Assembly (NCBI GenBank): GCA_019279435.1
Contig: JAAALK010000549.1
Coordinates: forward strand, 1 to 64,000
Length of the DNA: 64,000 nt
Direction of reading: 5' to 3'
Source of the DNA: Zizania palustris
Lineage: Eukaryota; Streptophyta; Magnoliopsida; Poales; Poaceae
This document shows, piece by piece, positions 37,301 to 49,300 of the stretch. Position 1 is the stretch's first letter. The number at the start of each line of letters is the position of its first letter. Made by a program: the position numbers and the translations under genes. The notes under the pieces were generated by a model. That model did not search any database, was not told the origin of the DNA, and saw nothing but the letters and a program-made list of their open reading frames with translations.

Positions 37301-40300
37301 TGCTCATGAGGCCGGCACCAAGGAGGTGGATGTAGAGGTGTTCAAGACGAAGATGAAGGTCACCTTCCAGATGAGCGACCTAGGGCTCCTCTCCTTCTAC
37401 TTGGAGGAAAGGCTGCACCCAGCCTACACTCCCATGGAGGAAAGGCTGAAGCTAAGTCGCGACAGCACGGCGGAGGAGGTGGACGCGACGCAGTACCGGC
37501 GCATTGTGGGCAGCCTTCGCTACCTTGTCCACACGCGGCCGGACTTAGCGTTCGCAGTTGGCTACGTCAGTCGGTTCATGCAGCGACCGACGACGGAGCA
37601 TCAGCAGGCCGTGAAGAGGATCCTACACTATGTCGCGGGGACCTTTGACTACGGCTTGTACTACCCGAGGTGCCCCGGTGCAGCGTATTTCATCGGGTAC
37701 AGCGACAGCGACCACCATGGTTGTCACGGCGTCGCCTAGGCGACGCCTAGGCGCCGACTAGGCGTCCAGGCGGTCACCGCCGGATGCCATGGTGAATCGC
37801 CTCGCCTGGGTGGAGTTAGGCACCCGCTTGGAGCTTCTAGGCGTCGCCCATGGCGCCTAGGCGGTCGCCAGGCGTGTCTGGGCGGGCGCCTAGGGTCCGT
37901 GGTAGTGTCTAAGGCGTGGCCCTCTGTCTGGACTTTCGATTAACCCTCTTCCCCTTGCGAGTTGCGCCGCCGCCTCTGTCCCTTGCGCCGCCGACCGCCG
38001 GATCTGCTTCTCCTTGCGCCGTCGGCCGCCCGGCCGCCACTGCTTCCCCTCCCCTTGCGAGTTGCGCCGCCGCCTGCCTCTGCCCCTTGTGCCGCCGGCC
38101 GCAGGCTTCGCTTCCCCTTGCGCCGCCGTTGTCTGCTTCCCCCTCCCCTGCTCCCTCGCCACAGTAGGCAGCAGCAGCAGGCAGCAGAAGGCACGGGCGC
38201 ACGGCAACTCCGTTGTCTACTTCCCCCTCCCCTGCTCCCTCGCCGTAGTAGGCAGCAGAAGGCACGGCCGCACGGCAGCTCCATTGTCTGCTTCCCCCTC
38301 CCCTGCTCCCTCGCCGCAGCAGGCAGCAGGAGCAGGCAGAAGGCACGGGCGCAAGCAGAGAAGGCAGCAGGCAGCAACAGAGAAGGCAACAAGCAGAGAA
38401 GGCAGCAAGCAGAGAAGGAGAACTGCAGAAGGCAGCACTACAGCAGGCAGCAACAGAACTGCAGAAGGCAAGCAGAAGGGAGAAGGCTGAAGGCAGCAGA
38501 AGCAAGCAGCACAATGGCAGATGCAGGTGAAGGTAGTGGTGCCCTACAGGGGGAGGTTGCTTATGATCCATCAAAGGATCCGAAGCGAAAGGCTAAGTCG
38601 AAGGATCCTGGATGGACTTGTGTGAAACTTTATTTTGCATGTGTGGTTGTGTGCTATGAAGTATGAACTATGAACTATGAAGTATGCCCTCTGTTTGCTA
38701 TGGACATGTGTGCTATGGATATGTTTGCTGAAATGCAAAGTGCTGACCTATGTTTGCTGATTTTATTTGGTCGCCTAGGCGCCTAGGCGTCCAGTCGGCC
38801 CCCTGGCGACTGGTTTCGCCGGGGCGCCGTGACAACCATGGCGACCACGCCGGCGACATCGACACAAGCAAGAGCACCAGCGGGACGCTGTTCTTCCTTG
38901 GTAAGTGTCTGATCAGCTGGCAGTCGGTCAAGCAGTAGGTGGTGGCCATGTCCAGTTGCGAGGCGGGGTACATCGCAGCCACTTCTGCATCAACTCAAGC
39001 TCTCTGCTAGCTCGGCTGCTTGGCGATCTTCTTGGCAGAGATGCCGAAGCGGTGAAGCTCAGGGTGGACAGCAAGTCTGCTTTGGCTTTGGCAAAGAACA
39101 TTGTCTTCCACGAGCACAGCAAACACATCAGGGTGAAGTACCACTTCATCCGGAGTTGTTTGGATGAGGGGAGTGTGAAGGCCATCTACATCAACACCCA
39201 GGACCAGCTCACCGACTTCCTCACCAAGTTGCTTGAGCGGATCAAGTTCCAGGAGCTTCACGCTAGGATTGGGATGGTTCAGATTTCCCAGAAGGCGCTA
39301 CACAAGACTTAGGGGGAGATTGAGAGGATAAGTCTATGTGTGTGTATGTGTATGTGTGTTTTGGCATGACATGTTGTTTGGCATAACATGTGTGATGTCC
39401 ATGTGTGGACAAGTTTGTAGTCTTAGCACCTTTAACATCTTTTGCTTTAGCATCTTAGACTAGCATTTTTGCTTTAACATCTTAGACTAGCATCTTTGCA
39501 TCTTTGCTTTAGCATCTTAGACTAGCATCTTTGCTTTAGCATCTTAGACTAGCATCTAGCATCTTGGGCTACATGGCTAGCCTATAAATATGTATCCCCA
39601 ACCATTCGGGTTGGCATGGCATTTGAGTGAGTTGAATGAGAAGAAAATTGCCCCAACTCTGAGCGTCATCCCTACCAATGCGAGTGTTCTCTCTAACAGG
39701 CTCTTCCATCTCGGAGAGAGATCGTCAGGTGTGACAACTCCGGACCTCTTTACCCGTTGCAGCTCTCCACCTCCACCGTCCATGCAGCTACTTCCTCCTC
39801 CGTTTGGCACCAGCATCTTGGTCATCCTAGCTATGAAGCTCTTTCCAAGTTGTCTGATCTTGTTGACATTACTTTTCATAGAGCTTCGAATACCATTTGT
39901 CATGTTTGTCAATTGAGTCGTCACACTCGATTACCTTCTCATTCCTCTTCATCTAGAGCTAGTCATAATTTCCAATTAATATATTGTGATCTCTGGACTT
40001 CTCATGTTATCAGTGTTTCAGGTCACAAGTATTATTTGGTTATTCTTGATGATTGCTCACACTATCTTTGGACTTTTCCACTTCGCCAGAAGTCAGAAAC
40101 TTTCTCCACTTTGTCTCATTTTTTTGCCCATGTTCGCACCCAATTCGGAGTCACGATTCAGGGGATACAGGGTGATAATGGTCGTGAGTTTGACAACTCC
40201 ACTACTCGATCATTTTTACTATCACATGGCGTACATCTTCGTATGTCATGCCCCTATACTTCGCCTCAGAACGGTAAAGCTGAACACATTATTCACACTA

Positions 40301-43300
40301 TTAATAATGTCGTTCGCTCCCTACTATTTTAGGCTAGTATACCTCCCACCTTCTGGGCCGCAGCTCTTAGTACTGCTACCTATCTTCTGAACATTCTTCC
40401 TACTAAAACTCTGAATTTTTCCACCCCTCATTTTTCGTTATTTGGGACACTACCTTCCTATACACATCTTCGTGTGTTTGGTTGCAAGTGTTACTCAAAT
40501 CTTTCCGCTACTGCTACACACAAACTAGCCCCTCATTCTACTTTGTGTGTTTTCCTTGGCTACTCCCTTCATCATAAGGGATATCTTTGTCTTGCTCGTC
40601 CTTCCAATTAAATCATCTCTCGCCACGTGGTCTTTGATGAGTCCTCATTTCCTTTCTCAGAGGATTATCTCCTCCCACTCCAGCAGATTTTGATTTTTTG
40701 GATACTGCACCTGACTTTGTGATGGATCCTTTTGCAGGACCTCCGGTCGTGCCATCTGATCTCGCACTGCCACGTGCGGCTCCTGATGGTTCCCCTACTC
40801 CGACCGCACTGCCACGTGCGGCTCCTGCGGCTCCTGATGGATCGGCCACCTCTTCACGAGTTCTGCCCCCTGTTTCCCCAGCAGTTTCTAGGCCTTTGAC
40901 TACTGACCGTCGCTTTGGAGCTGTTTACACTCGGAGACCTGTCTCGATAGCAGTTCGATCTCCTAGAGAGTCGATGCCTACGGTGGTTCGTGATATTCCT
41001 ACTGGTGTTGTCTCCATTCCTCCCGTGGTCAATCAACATGATATGACTACCAGGGGGAAGGAAGGATTTCGTCAACCAGTGTTACTCACTTCATCACCAC
41101 TTTCTCCAGTTCCAAGGACTTATTGAGCTGCTCTTACAGACCCAAACTGGCGTGCTGCTATGGAGGCCGAGTATTCAGCCTTACTTGCCAATAACACTTG
41201 GGATCTTCTCCCTCGACCATCACATTCCAATGTTGTCACAGGCAAATGGGTTTTCAAGCATAAGTTCAAGGCTGATGGGTCCTTTGAGAGGTACAAAGCT
41301 CACTGGGTCCTTCGTGGTTTCTCACAGCGACCTGGAGTGGACTTCTCTGAGACATTCAGTCCTGTTGTCAAGCCAGCAACTGTTAGGACTGTTCTATCTC
41401 TAGCACTCTCACGCTCATGGCCCATTCATCAGCTGGATGTTGATAATGCTTTTCTCCATGGAACATTATCCGAGACCGTCTACTGTGTTCAGCCTTCAGG
41501 ATTTGAAGACTCTTCTCATCCTAATTGAAAAGTGAGCTGCAACCACACCCTTTACAGGGGTGTCTACTTTATTATATAGTCTAGAAGACTTGGCTGCCAA
41601 GATACATGTAGATGGGCCACAGGCCTACATGCCCAATGGGCTGATGCTAATATATCCTAACACCCTCCCTCAGTCTAAGCTGGAGTGTCACGAACACAAA
41701 GACTGGACCTAAAGTCAGTGAACAGTTGTATAGGTAACCCTTTGGTCATGATGTCCGCGAACTGATGGGATGAAGGAACGTGGACCACTCGGACCTGTCC
41801 CAAGGCAACCTTTTCACGGACAAAGTGAATGTCTATCTCAATGTGCTTCGTGCGACGATGATGAACTGGGTTGGCGGTCATGTAGACAGCACTGACGTTG
41901 TCGCAGTAGACAATTGTCGCAGAAGAGATGGAGGCGTGGAGCTCCTGAAGTAGCTGACGAAGCCAACATGTCTCCGCCACGGCGTGTGCCACGGCACGAT
42001 ACTCGGCCTCCGCACTTGAACGAGAGACCGTAGTCTGTCGTTTGGAGGACCAGGAAACCAAGTTGTCGCCAAGAAAGACACAATAGCCTGAAGTGGAGCG
42101 CCGAGTGTCTGGACACCCGGCCCAATCAGGGTCGGAGTAGGCGGTCAAGCTGGTGATGTTCCCTGCACCGATGTGAAGCCCGGTGGAGAGGGTGCCTTTG
42201 ACGTACCGCAGGACACGTTTGAGCATCACAAGGTGAGGCTCGCGCGGGTCGTGCATGAAGAGGCAAACCTGTTGCACGGCATAGGCAAGATCTGGACGCG
42301 TCAGCGTGAGGTACTGCAGGGCTCTAGCGAGGCTGTGGTACTGAGTGGCATCCTCTACCGGAGCGCCATCCGTAGCAGAGAGCTTGGCATGAGTGTCCAC
42401 AGGTGTTGCTGTAGAGTGACACTCAGCCATGCCGGCGCGCTGTAGTAGGTCCATGGCATACTGCCGTTGGGAGAGGAAGAGACCATCAGCAGAGCGCGTG
42501 ACAGAAAAGCTCGTGGATGCGATGAAGAAGCGAGGTCGATGAAGCCGTCAGGATGATGTCGTCGACGTAGAGCAGCAAGTAGGCGATATCGGTACCTGCT
42601 TTGTAAACAAAGAGGGAGGTGTCGGAGGTCGAAGCGGTGAAGCCGCTCCGCTGGATGAAGCCGGAGAACCTCTGGTACCATGCTCTGGGTGCCTGCTTGA
42701 GTCCATACAAGGACCTTTGCAGGAGGCAAACATGGTCAGGAGCGGCCGCGTCCACGAAACCAGGCGGCTGCTGGCAGTAGACTGTCGCGTCCAGATGACC
42801 ATGAAGGAAGGCGTTCTTCACGTCCAACTGATGAATTGGCCAAGAGCGGGATGTGGCGATGCTGAGGACAACCCGAATGGTGGCCGGTTTGACAACCGGG
42901 ATGAATGTTTCGTCGTAGTCGATGTCGTACTGCTGCGAAAACCCACGAACGACCCATCTGGCTTTATGACGAGCCAGAGAGCCATCAGCATGATGCTTGT
43001 GTTTGAAGACCCATTTGCCGGTGATCACGTTGGCGCATGGCGGTCGAGGGACAAGACGCCATGTACCATTGTCCATTAGCGCCTTGTATTCGTCAGCCAT
43101 TGCTGCGCGCCAATTTGCATCAGCGAGCGCGGCGCGAATGTTGCCTGGCAGCGGAGAAGCCAGGTTGGAGGTCGCAGCAGTGAAGCCATACCGCTGCATG
43201 GGCGGCGGCAGTGAGCCCGTCTGGGAACGGGTCTCCCGTGCAGGGAGCGCCGGGACCGAGGGCACCACCTCCTGCGGTACCGAAGCTGGAGTAGGCACGT

Positions 43301-46300
43301 CTTCCGGTGTTGTTGCCGCTGCTGGTCGTGGTCGGCGGTTGTAGCAGATACCGTACTGTCCTCGGATGGCTGCAGCAGGCGGTGGTGAGGCTGAAGATGA
43401 GGATGTAGCCTGCCGGGGTGCCTGGCCCAGCTGGTGAGCTGTACCGTGCCATAATATGGCAGGGTCCAACCCAATAGCCTCGCTGGCATCATCTGGTGCG
43501 GATGAGGCAGGTGCCACCGTGGTCCGCGAGTGTCGATCGTCCTAGGTGGACGGGGCAGGTGCGGGAAGAATGTCCTGTAACAGAAAATCAAAAGAGTCCG
43601 GTCGGGGTTTGGAAACCGCGAACGGAAAGTGAGTCTCATCAAAAACAACGTGGTGGGAGATGATGATCTTACGGGTGGAAAGATCAAAGCACCGGTACCC
43701 TTTCTGAGAAGGAGGGTAGCCAAGGAAAACACATGCTGCAGAACGGGGAGACAATTTGTGGGAAGCCGTGGCACTGAGATTTGGATAACAAAGACAACCA
43801 AACACCCGCAGTGGTGAAGAAGCTGATAAGGAATACCATTGTGTATAGATGATGAGGGCCACCGGTTAATCAGGAACACAGCAGTGGAGAGGGCCTCGAC
43901 CCAATAGGATGAAGGCATGGCAGCATGGATCAGAAGTGTGCAAACAACATTGTTCAGTGTGCGCAGCATCCGTTCAGCTTTGCCATTCTGGGCAGATGTG
44001 TAGGGACAGGAAGTGCGAAGCAGGATGCCACGACCTGCTAGAAAGATGGCAGTGGCAGAATTGAGAAACTCTGTACCATTGTCTGCCTGAAAACAACGAA
44101 CAGGAAGACTGAATTGTGTGTGAACGTAAGCAACAAACTGAACAATGTGCCCATGAACTTCAGATTTATGTCGGAGAGGAAACGTCCAACAAAAGTGAGT
44201 GTAGTCATCAACTATCACAAGGTAAAATTTATAGCCAGAGATGCTCAAAACTGGAGAGGTCCAGACATCACAATGGACAAGTTCAAAAGCAGCAGAGGTA
44301 CTGGATACAGAACTAGTAAATGGCAGCCTAGTGTGTTTGCCTAATTGACAAGCATAACAGAGGCGGCAAGCTGCGGTATTACACTGAATGGCTGAAAACT
44401 TCTTGAGAGTGTTGAGGACGGTAGGTGCAGGATGACCAAGACGGGAGTGCCACAACTCTGGAGAAGCGACGGCGACGTGGCAGCGAGGTGGCATATGGTG
44501 TGGAATGGTGTAGAGATCCCCATTGCTATTGCACCGAAGAAGAATTGTCTTGGTCTGAAGGTCCTTAACAGAAAAACCAAAGGCATCAAATTCAATAGAG
44601 CAGTTATTGTCGCGAGTAAGCTGTCGAACGGATAACAGGTTACGGGTGAGTTGAGGAGCGACAAGAACATTATCAAGATGAAGAATACAATCAGCAAGTT
44701 GCAAAAGAGAAGTGCCACGACTAACAACGGGAATTGAATGGCCGTTACCGACCATAATGGAAGACGGTGGTGAGGAAAGATGAGAGTGCAGAATACCGTC
44801 GTTGGAGGACATGTGAGAAGTCGCTCCGCTGTCCATGACCCAGGATGGGGGCCCTCCCTGGACTGCCATCTGATTGAGGGCAGCAATCAGGGCAGTTGGA
44901 TCCCAGCTGTTTGAAGATCCAAACGCCGGAGGACTCCCAGCGGCGTTGAACTGAGGGTGAGGTGCGAAGGCAGTATGCGCCTGGGCAGGTGGCGCACCCC
45001 ACTGCACAGTGTGCACCTGTGCAGATGGCGCACCCCACTGCTGAGGAAGAACAGGAGGTGGCGCACCCCACTGTTGCTGCCGAGGAGGCCACTGGTTGGC
45101 CCAAGGGTTGTAGCAACCCCAAGCAGCGGCCGGTGGCGGTGCAGGACGCCCGCCGGGTCCACTGTTTTGGCCGCCAAACCCGCCACCACGATGCTGCTGG
45201 TTGTGGCGTCCGCCGCCGCCACGGCCGCGACCACCCTTCCCTTTGCCCCCTCGTCTGTGTCCACCGTTTCCGCGGCTGTTGGTTGGCGCAGACGCGGCGC
45301 GAGTGTTGCCCGGCAGTGGACAGGGAGGTGTAGTGGAGGCAGCAAAGAGTGAAGCCGAGGCTTCATTGCTCTCGGTGCCAAGACGAAGTTCCTTGACCCG
45401 AAGAGTGTTGGTGGCAGACTTGAAGTCAGGCAGAGGTGAAGTTGTGGCGATGATGTCGGCGGTGTTGGCGAAGCGAGGGTTGAGTCCACGCAGCAGGTTG
45501 AGCACAAGCTGCGCGGGGGGGACGGTGTGGCCAACCTCCCGAAGAGCATCTGCCGTGCGTTTCATCTGCTGGGCATAGGCATCGATGGAGAGATCTCCCT
45601 GGGACAGATTGTGAAACTCCTGCTGCAGGACAACAGCTCGAGATTCCTTGTTAGCCTGAAACAAAGTCTCGATGGAGAGGTAGAGAGCCCGCGCATCCTG
45701 ATCGGGTTCCATGGCGAGGTCGAGGACAGAGTCGTCGACGGAGCCGTACATCCAGCCACAGATGCAAGCGTCCGGCTGAGACCACATGGGATCACCCGGA
45801 CGTGCGACCCCCGTGTCGTCGACGTGGTCGAGCAGCCCGTACTTGGCGCAGAGGGCGGTGAAGAACGCCTTCCAATTGGAGTAGTTGGGGCGCTCGAGGC
45901 TGAGGTCGATCGGCACGTGAAGTTTCACGTTGACTGCAGCGTATGCAGTGAAGACGGGAGGAGCTAGAGCAAGCCCCAGCCCACCGGAGTCCTGGGAGTT
46001 CAGGACATCGTCGGAAGTTGATGAACCCGAAGGCGTCGTCATGGCGGAGTAGCTTCACAGTACGGCGGCGCGACAGGGTCGGGCAGCCGGGTGGTGCAGA
46101 GGCGCTGGAAGATGCAACGCCGGGGGGAGGAAGAAGGCACCGGCCAGAAAGAAGAAGGAGACAACAGAGAGAAGGTAGCAGAAGGTGGGTGGGTGAGGAT
46201 ATCAGAGACTGCTCTGATACCATGAAAAGTGAGCTGCAACCACACCCTTTACAGGGGTGTCTACTTTATTATATAGTCTAGAAGACTTGGCTGCCAAGAT

Positions 46301-49300
46301 ACATGTAGATGGGCCACAGGCCTACATGCCCAATGGGCTGATGCTAATATATCCTAACACTAATTATGTATGTCGCCTCAATAGATCACTTTATGGTCTT
46401 AAGCAGGCACCTCGAGTTTGGCACAGTCGGTTTGCCTCTCATCTTCAGCAGCTTGGTTTTGTTACGGCCAAAACAGATACCTCTTTGTTCATTTATCATC
46501 ATGGCACAGATACGGTTTATTTGCTGCTCTACGTTGATGATATTGTGTTGACAGCCTCCTCACCTGCGTTACTTCGCCGCACTATTTGTGCGCTTCAGCA
46601 GGAATTTCCTCTGAAGGATCTTGGGATCCTTCACAATTTTCTTGGGATGCTTATTCAACACAAAGAGGGCAGTCTTTTTTTTGTCTCAGAAGCAATATAT
46701 GCTTGATATTCTCAAGCGGGCTGGTATGACAGACTGCAAGCCTTGTTCAACACCTGTTGACCTCAGTCTGAAGCTCTCATCTGATGGTGCTCCTATCTCT
46801 GATCCTATTGACTTTCGCAGTATTGTTGGGGACCTTCAATATCTCACCTTCACCAGGCCAGACATTTCCTATGCAGTGCAACAAGTCTGTCTTCATATGC
46901 ATGATCCAAGAGATCCTCATCTTACTGCACTAAAGCGCATTCTACGATATGTCCGTGGCACTCTGGATATGGGTTTATTTCTACGAACATGCTCTCAGTC
47001 TGATTTGGTGGTTTATTCTGATGTTGATTGGGCTGGCTGCCCGGATACTCGTCGATCAACTTCTGGCTATGTTGTTTTCTTGGGAGACAACTTGGTCTCA
47101 TGGTCTTCCAAGCGACAGCTCACCGTCTCCCGTTCCAATGCTGAAGCTGAGTACCGGGCTGTTGCCAATGCCGTCGCTGAAGCCACTTGGCTCCGACAAC
47201 TTTTGACTGAGCTGCACAACTCGTTGACCAAAACCACCTTGGTGTATTGTGACAACGTTAGTGCTATCTACATGTCATCCAACCCTATTCAGCATCAACG
47301 CACCAAACATGTCGAGATAGATCTCCACTTTGTTTGGGAACGTGTTGCCCTTGGCGATGTCCGTGTACTTCATGTTCCCACCACATCGCAGTGTGATGAT
47401 ATCTTCACCAAAGGGCTATCTACATCTATCTTCAATGAGTTCCGGTCCAGTCTGAACGTCTGTTCTCACCCCGTTCCGACTGCGGGGGCGTGTTAGACAG
47501 CCACATTCTAGATAGGACTGGATTCTTCTAGATAGTTGTCCAGCTGTTAGTTTTCTGGTTGTCTACAGTTGGACACATTTTCTGTTATGGCTAACATTCT
47601 GTTATAAGCCTAACCCCTCTCTATAAATGTAACCTCTGGTTCCCTTTGCATAATTGAATACAGAGAAATATTCCCCCCACACTTTCTTACAGCAACCACC
47701 CCCTCCCAGATCACAACCCGACATGCATACACATCCTTCTTGGGTTCAACGTCGTCTTCGTCAGCGGGTGAAGGCAGCGGCTAAGGCACTGGATCAGCCT
47801 CGCCGTCATTCGTGGAGTCGTAGAAGGAGCGGATGACGTAGTTGAGGGCCCTATTGTAGCTCTCCTCATCGGGGGTCATGGGGGTGGTGGCATAGAGGGA
47901 CTCCACACACGACTGCGCCTCCATGGTCAACGGCACCCTGTTGACCTCTCCAGTGGCCCTCTAGGAGTCGAAAGCGGTTGGCGGCAGATGGAGCTTAGCT
48001 AGGGTTTGGCCAGTGGTGGTGTCTCCCTTCTCTCCAGACGCTCCACCCTCCATACCGAGCTACCAAGTCCAATTTCCTCCTCCCCTTGCGCTTCTGCCAC
48101 CGCAACTAGCTATGGTGACGGTGCAGTGAAGAAGCCTGTCATGCCGTTGGGGAAACTCGACAGCGTAGAGGCCAACGAAGCCAAACCCAGCTGCGTCGAG
48201 ACACCGGTGACAACCTACTTCAAATCTGCAATAGCTTGCATCAATTCTACGGATGGGGTGATTGTCGTCATTGTGTCGGATCTTCAAAACCTAGCTACTC
48301 TGATACCAAATTGGTAGGAGCAGAAGAGGAACTAAATAATTCATTCTGCTTGATTTATTCCATGACCCTTAAGGGGTATTTATAATCCTAATACAATCTA
48401 ATATACTAATCTAATTTATTAATTATCATTCTAATATGTTATTTATTGTCTAATCTAACTAATTCAATCTAATATGTACATAACAATCAACTTGTCCTCA
48501 AGCTAAAAATCCGGATAAGCAAAATCATGCAATGACGAGCAACATGACACCATCTTTGTGAAATTGTATCGTAGAAATCACAATTGTCCCTGTTGAACAT
48601 GCGATGATGATGTGTTGCCTGCCTTGATCCCACGCGATGGAGCAGAAGACCAGCGAACCACCCTTGTGTGCCACCCAAAGCATCACCATGCGTCTCTCGT
48701 CGAGGATCGACATCCCTTCGCGCCCTGCCCAAATCTCCCAGCTAATGACGTCCACCCTGCAGGGCTGCAAGACGAAGAACGCGGCCGGCACACCCAGCGT
48801 GTGCACCACACGTCGTGCCCATGGTAGGAGCGGGTTGTCCACCAGCACGCGCACTAGCCTCCCTGTCGTGGCCTGCACACCCCGCGCATGAGCCACATGC
48901 CACGTCCACGGTAGATGCACCAGCATGCGCATAGGCCTCCTCGCCACCTTCGGCCCACCTAGCAATCGTCCCCGTCGGTTCCTCTCGTAGGCGTCAGTCT
49001 TCCCAGTCGGCCCTCCACGCCTCGTGCAGGGGATCGAGTCGGACGCTGTTGCTTCGGCCTCCACGCCATCCGATCGACCAGCTACCTTTGTCGCGTGACG
49101 ACGCAACCAGGCGCTCGCCTCCACCAAGCAACCGCCCCCACCCAAATCACATCCCAGCATGCGTACTCATCCTTCTCGGGTTCGACGTCATCTTCATCAG
49201 CAGGCGAAGGCAGCGGCTAGGGCATCGGATCGACTTCCTCGTCATCCGTGGAGTCGTAGAAGGTATGGACGACGGAGTTGAGGGCCCCATTGTGGCTCTC

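Larger units (their letters stand above)
37340..39312 (+). pseudogene. C2 end of RT and RNaseH, split by a hAT insertion
   Basis: QYRRIVGSLRYLVHTRPDLAF and AVKRILHYVAGTFDYGLYY are the copia RT/RNaseH connection. The frame meets the hAT element at 37716 inside GYSDSDH and resumes at 38849 with GDIDTSKSTSGTLFFLGKC. Later stops and a frameshift damage the RNaseH active site region. Confidence 0.8.
33790..39727 (+). mobile_element. Ty1/copia element C2 in C1, lacking a 5' LTR
   Basis: Carries gag, pol, polypurine tract (39311-39320) and a 3' LTR at 39321-39727, but no 5' LTR. Its left junction with C1 (about 33785-33990) shows no target duplication, and C1 has lost about 180 bases there, so one deletion probably removed both. 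The right flank ggtgt is native C1 sequence. A hAT element sits in RNaseH. Confidence 0.82.
41526..46359 (-). mobile_element. Ty1/copia element C3 in C1, identical LTRs
   Basis: LTRs 41526-41662 and 46223-46359 are 137 bp and identical by eye. The duplication ctaat flanks it (41521-41525, 46360-46364). Primer site TGGTATCAGAGCAG (minus strand) lies left of the right LTR; polypurine tract ACTGAGGGAGGG lies before the left LTR. At 4.83 kb it is the youngest LTR insertion here. Short LTRs and pol suit an Ale/Retrofit-like clade (inference). Confidence 0.95.
31989..47691 (+). mobile_element. Ty1/copia element C1 (short LTR, Ale/Retrofit-like) carrying C2 and C3
   Basis: Identical-length 201-bp LTRs at 31989-32189 and 47491-47691 with four differences by eye, flanked by gcaac (31984-31988, 47692-47696). 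Primer site tggtatcagga at 32190, polypurine tract tgcgggggcg before the 3' LTR. Own sequence is 31989 to about 33785, 39728-41525 and 46360-47691, about 4.9 kb; the rest is nested. The clade is inferred from size and pol flavour. Confidence 0.93.

Noticed and set aside
37962..38490. Long frames on both strands in the hAT leader region
   Set aside because: Repetitive GC-rich DNA; only the part from ATG 38515 shows family sequence.
43076..43860. C-terminal part of the long C3 frame as a novel domain
   Set aside because: It is out-of-frame translation after the deletion near 43860; the true pol sequence is in the neighbouring frame.
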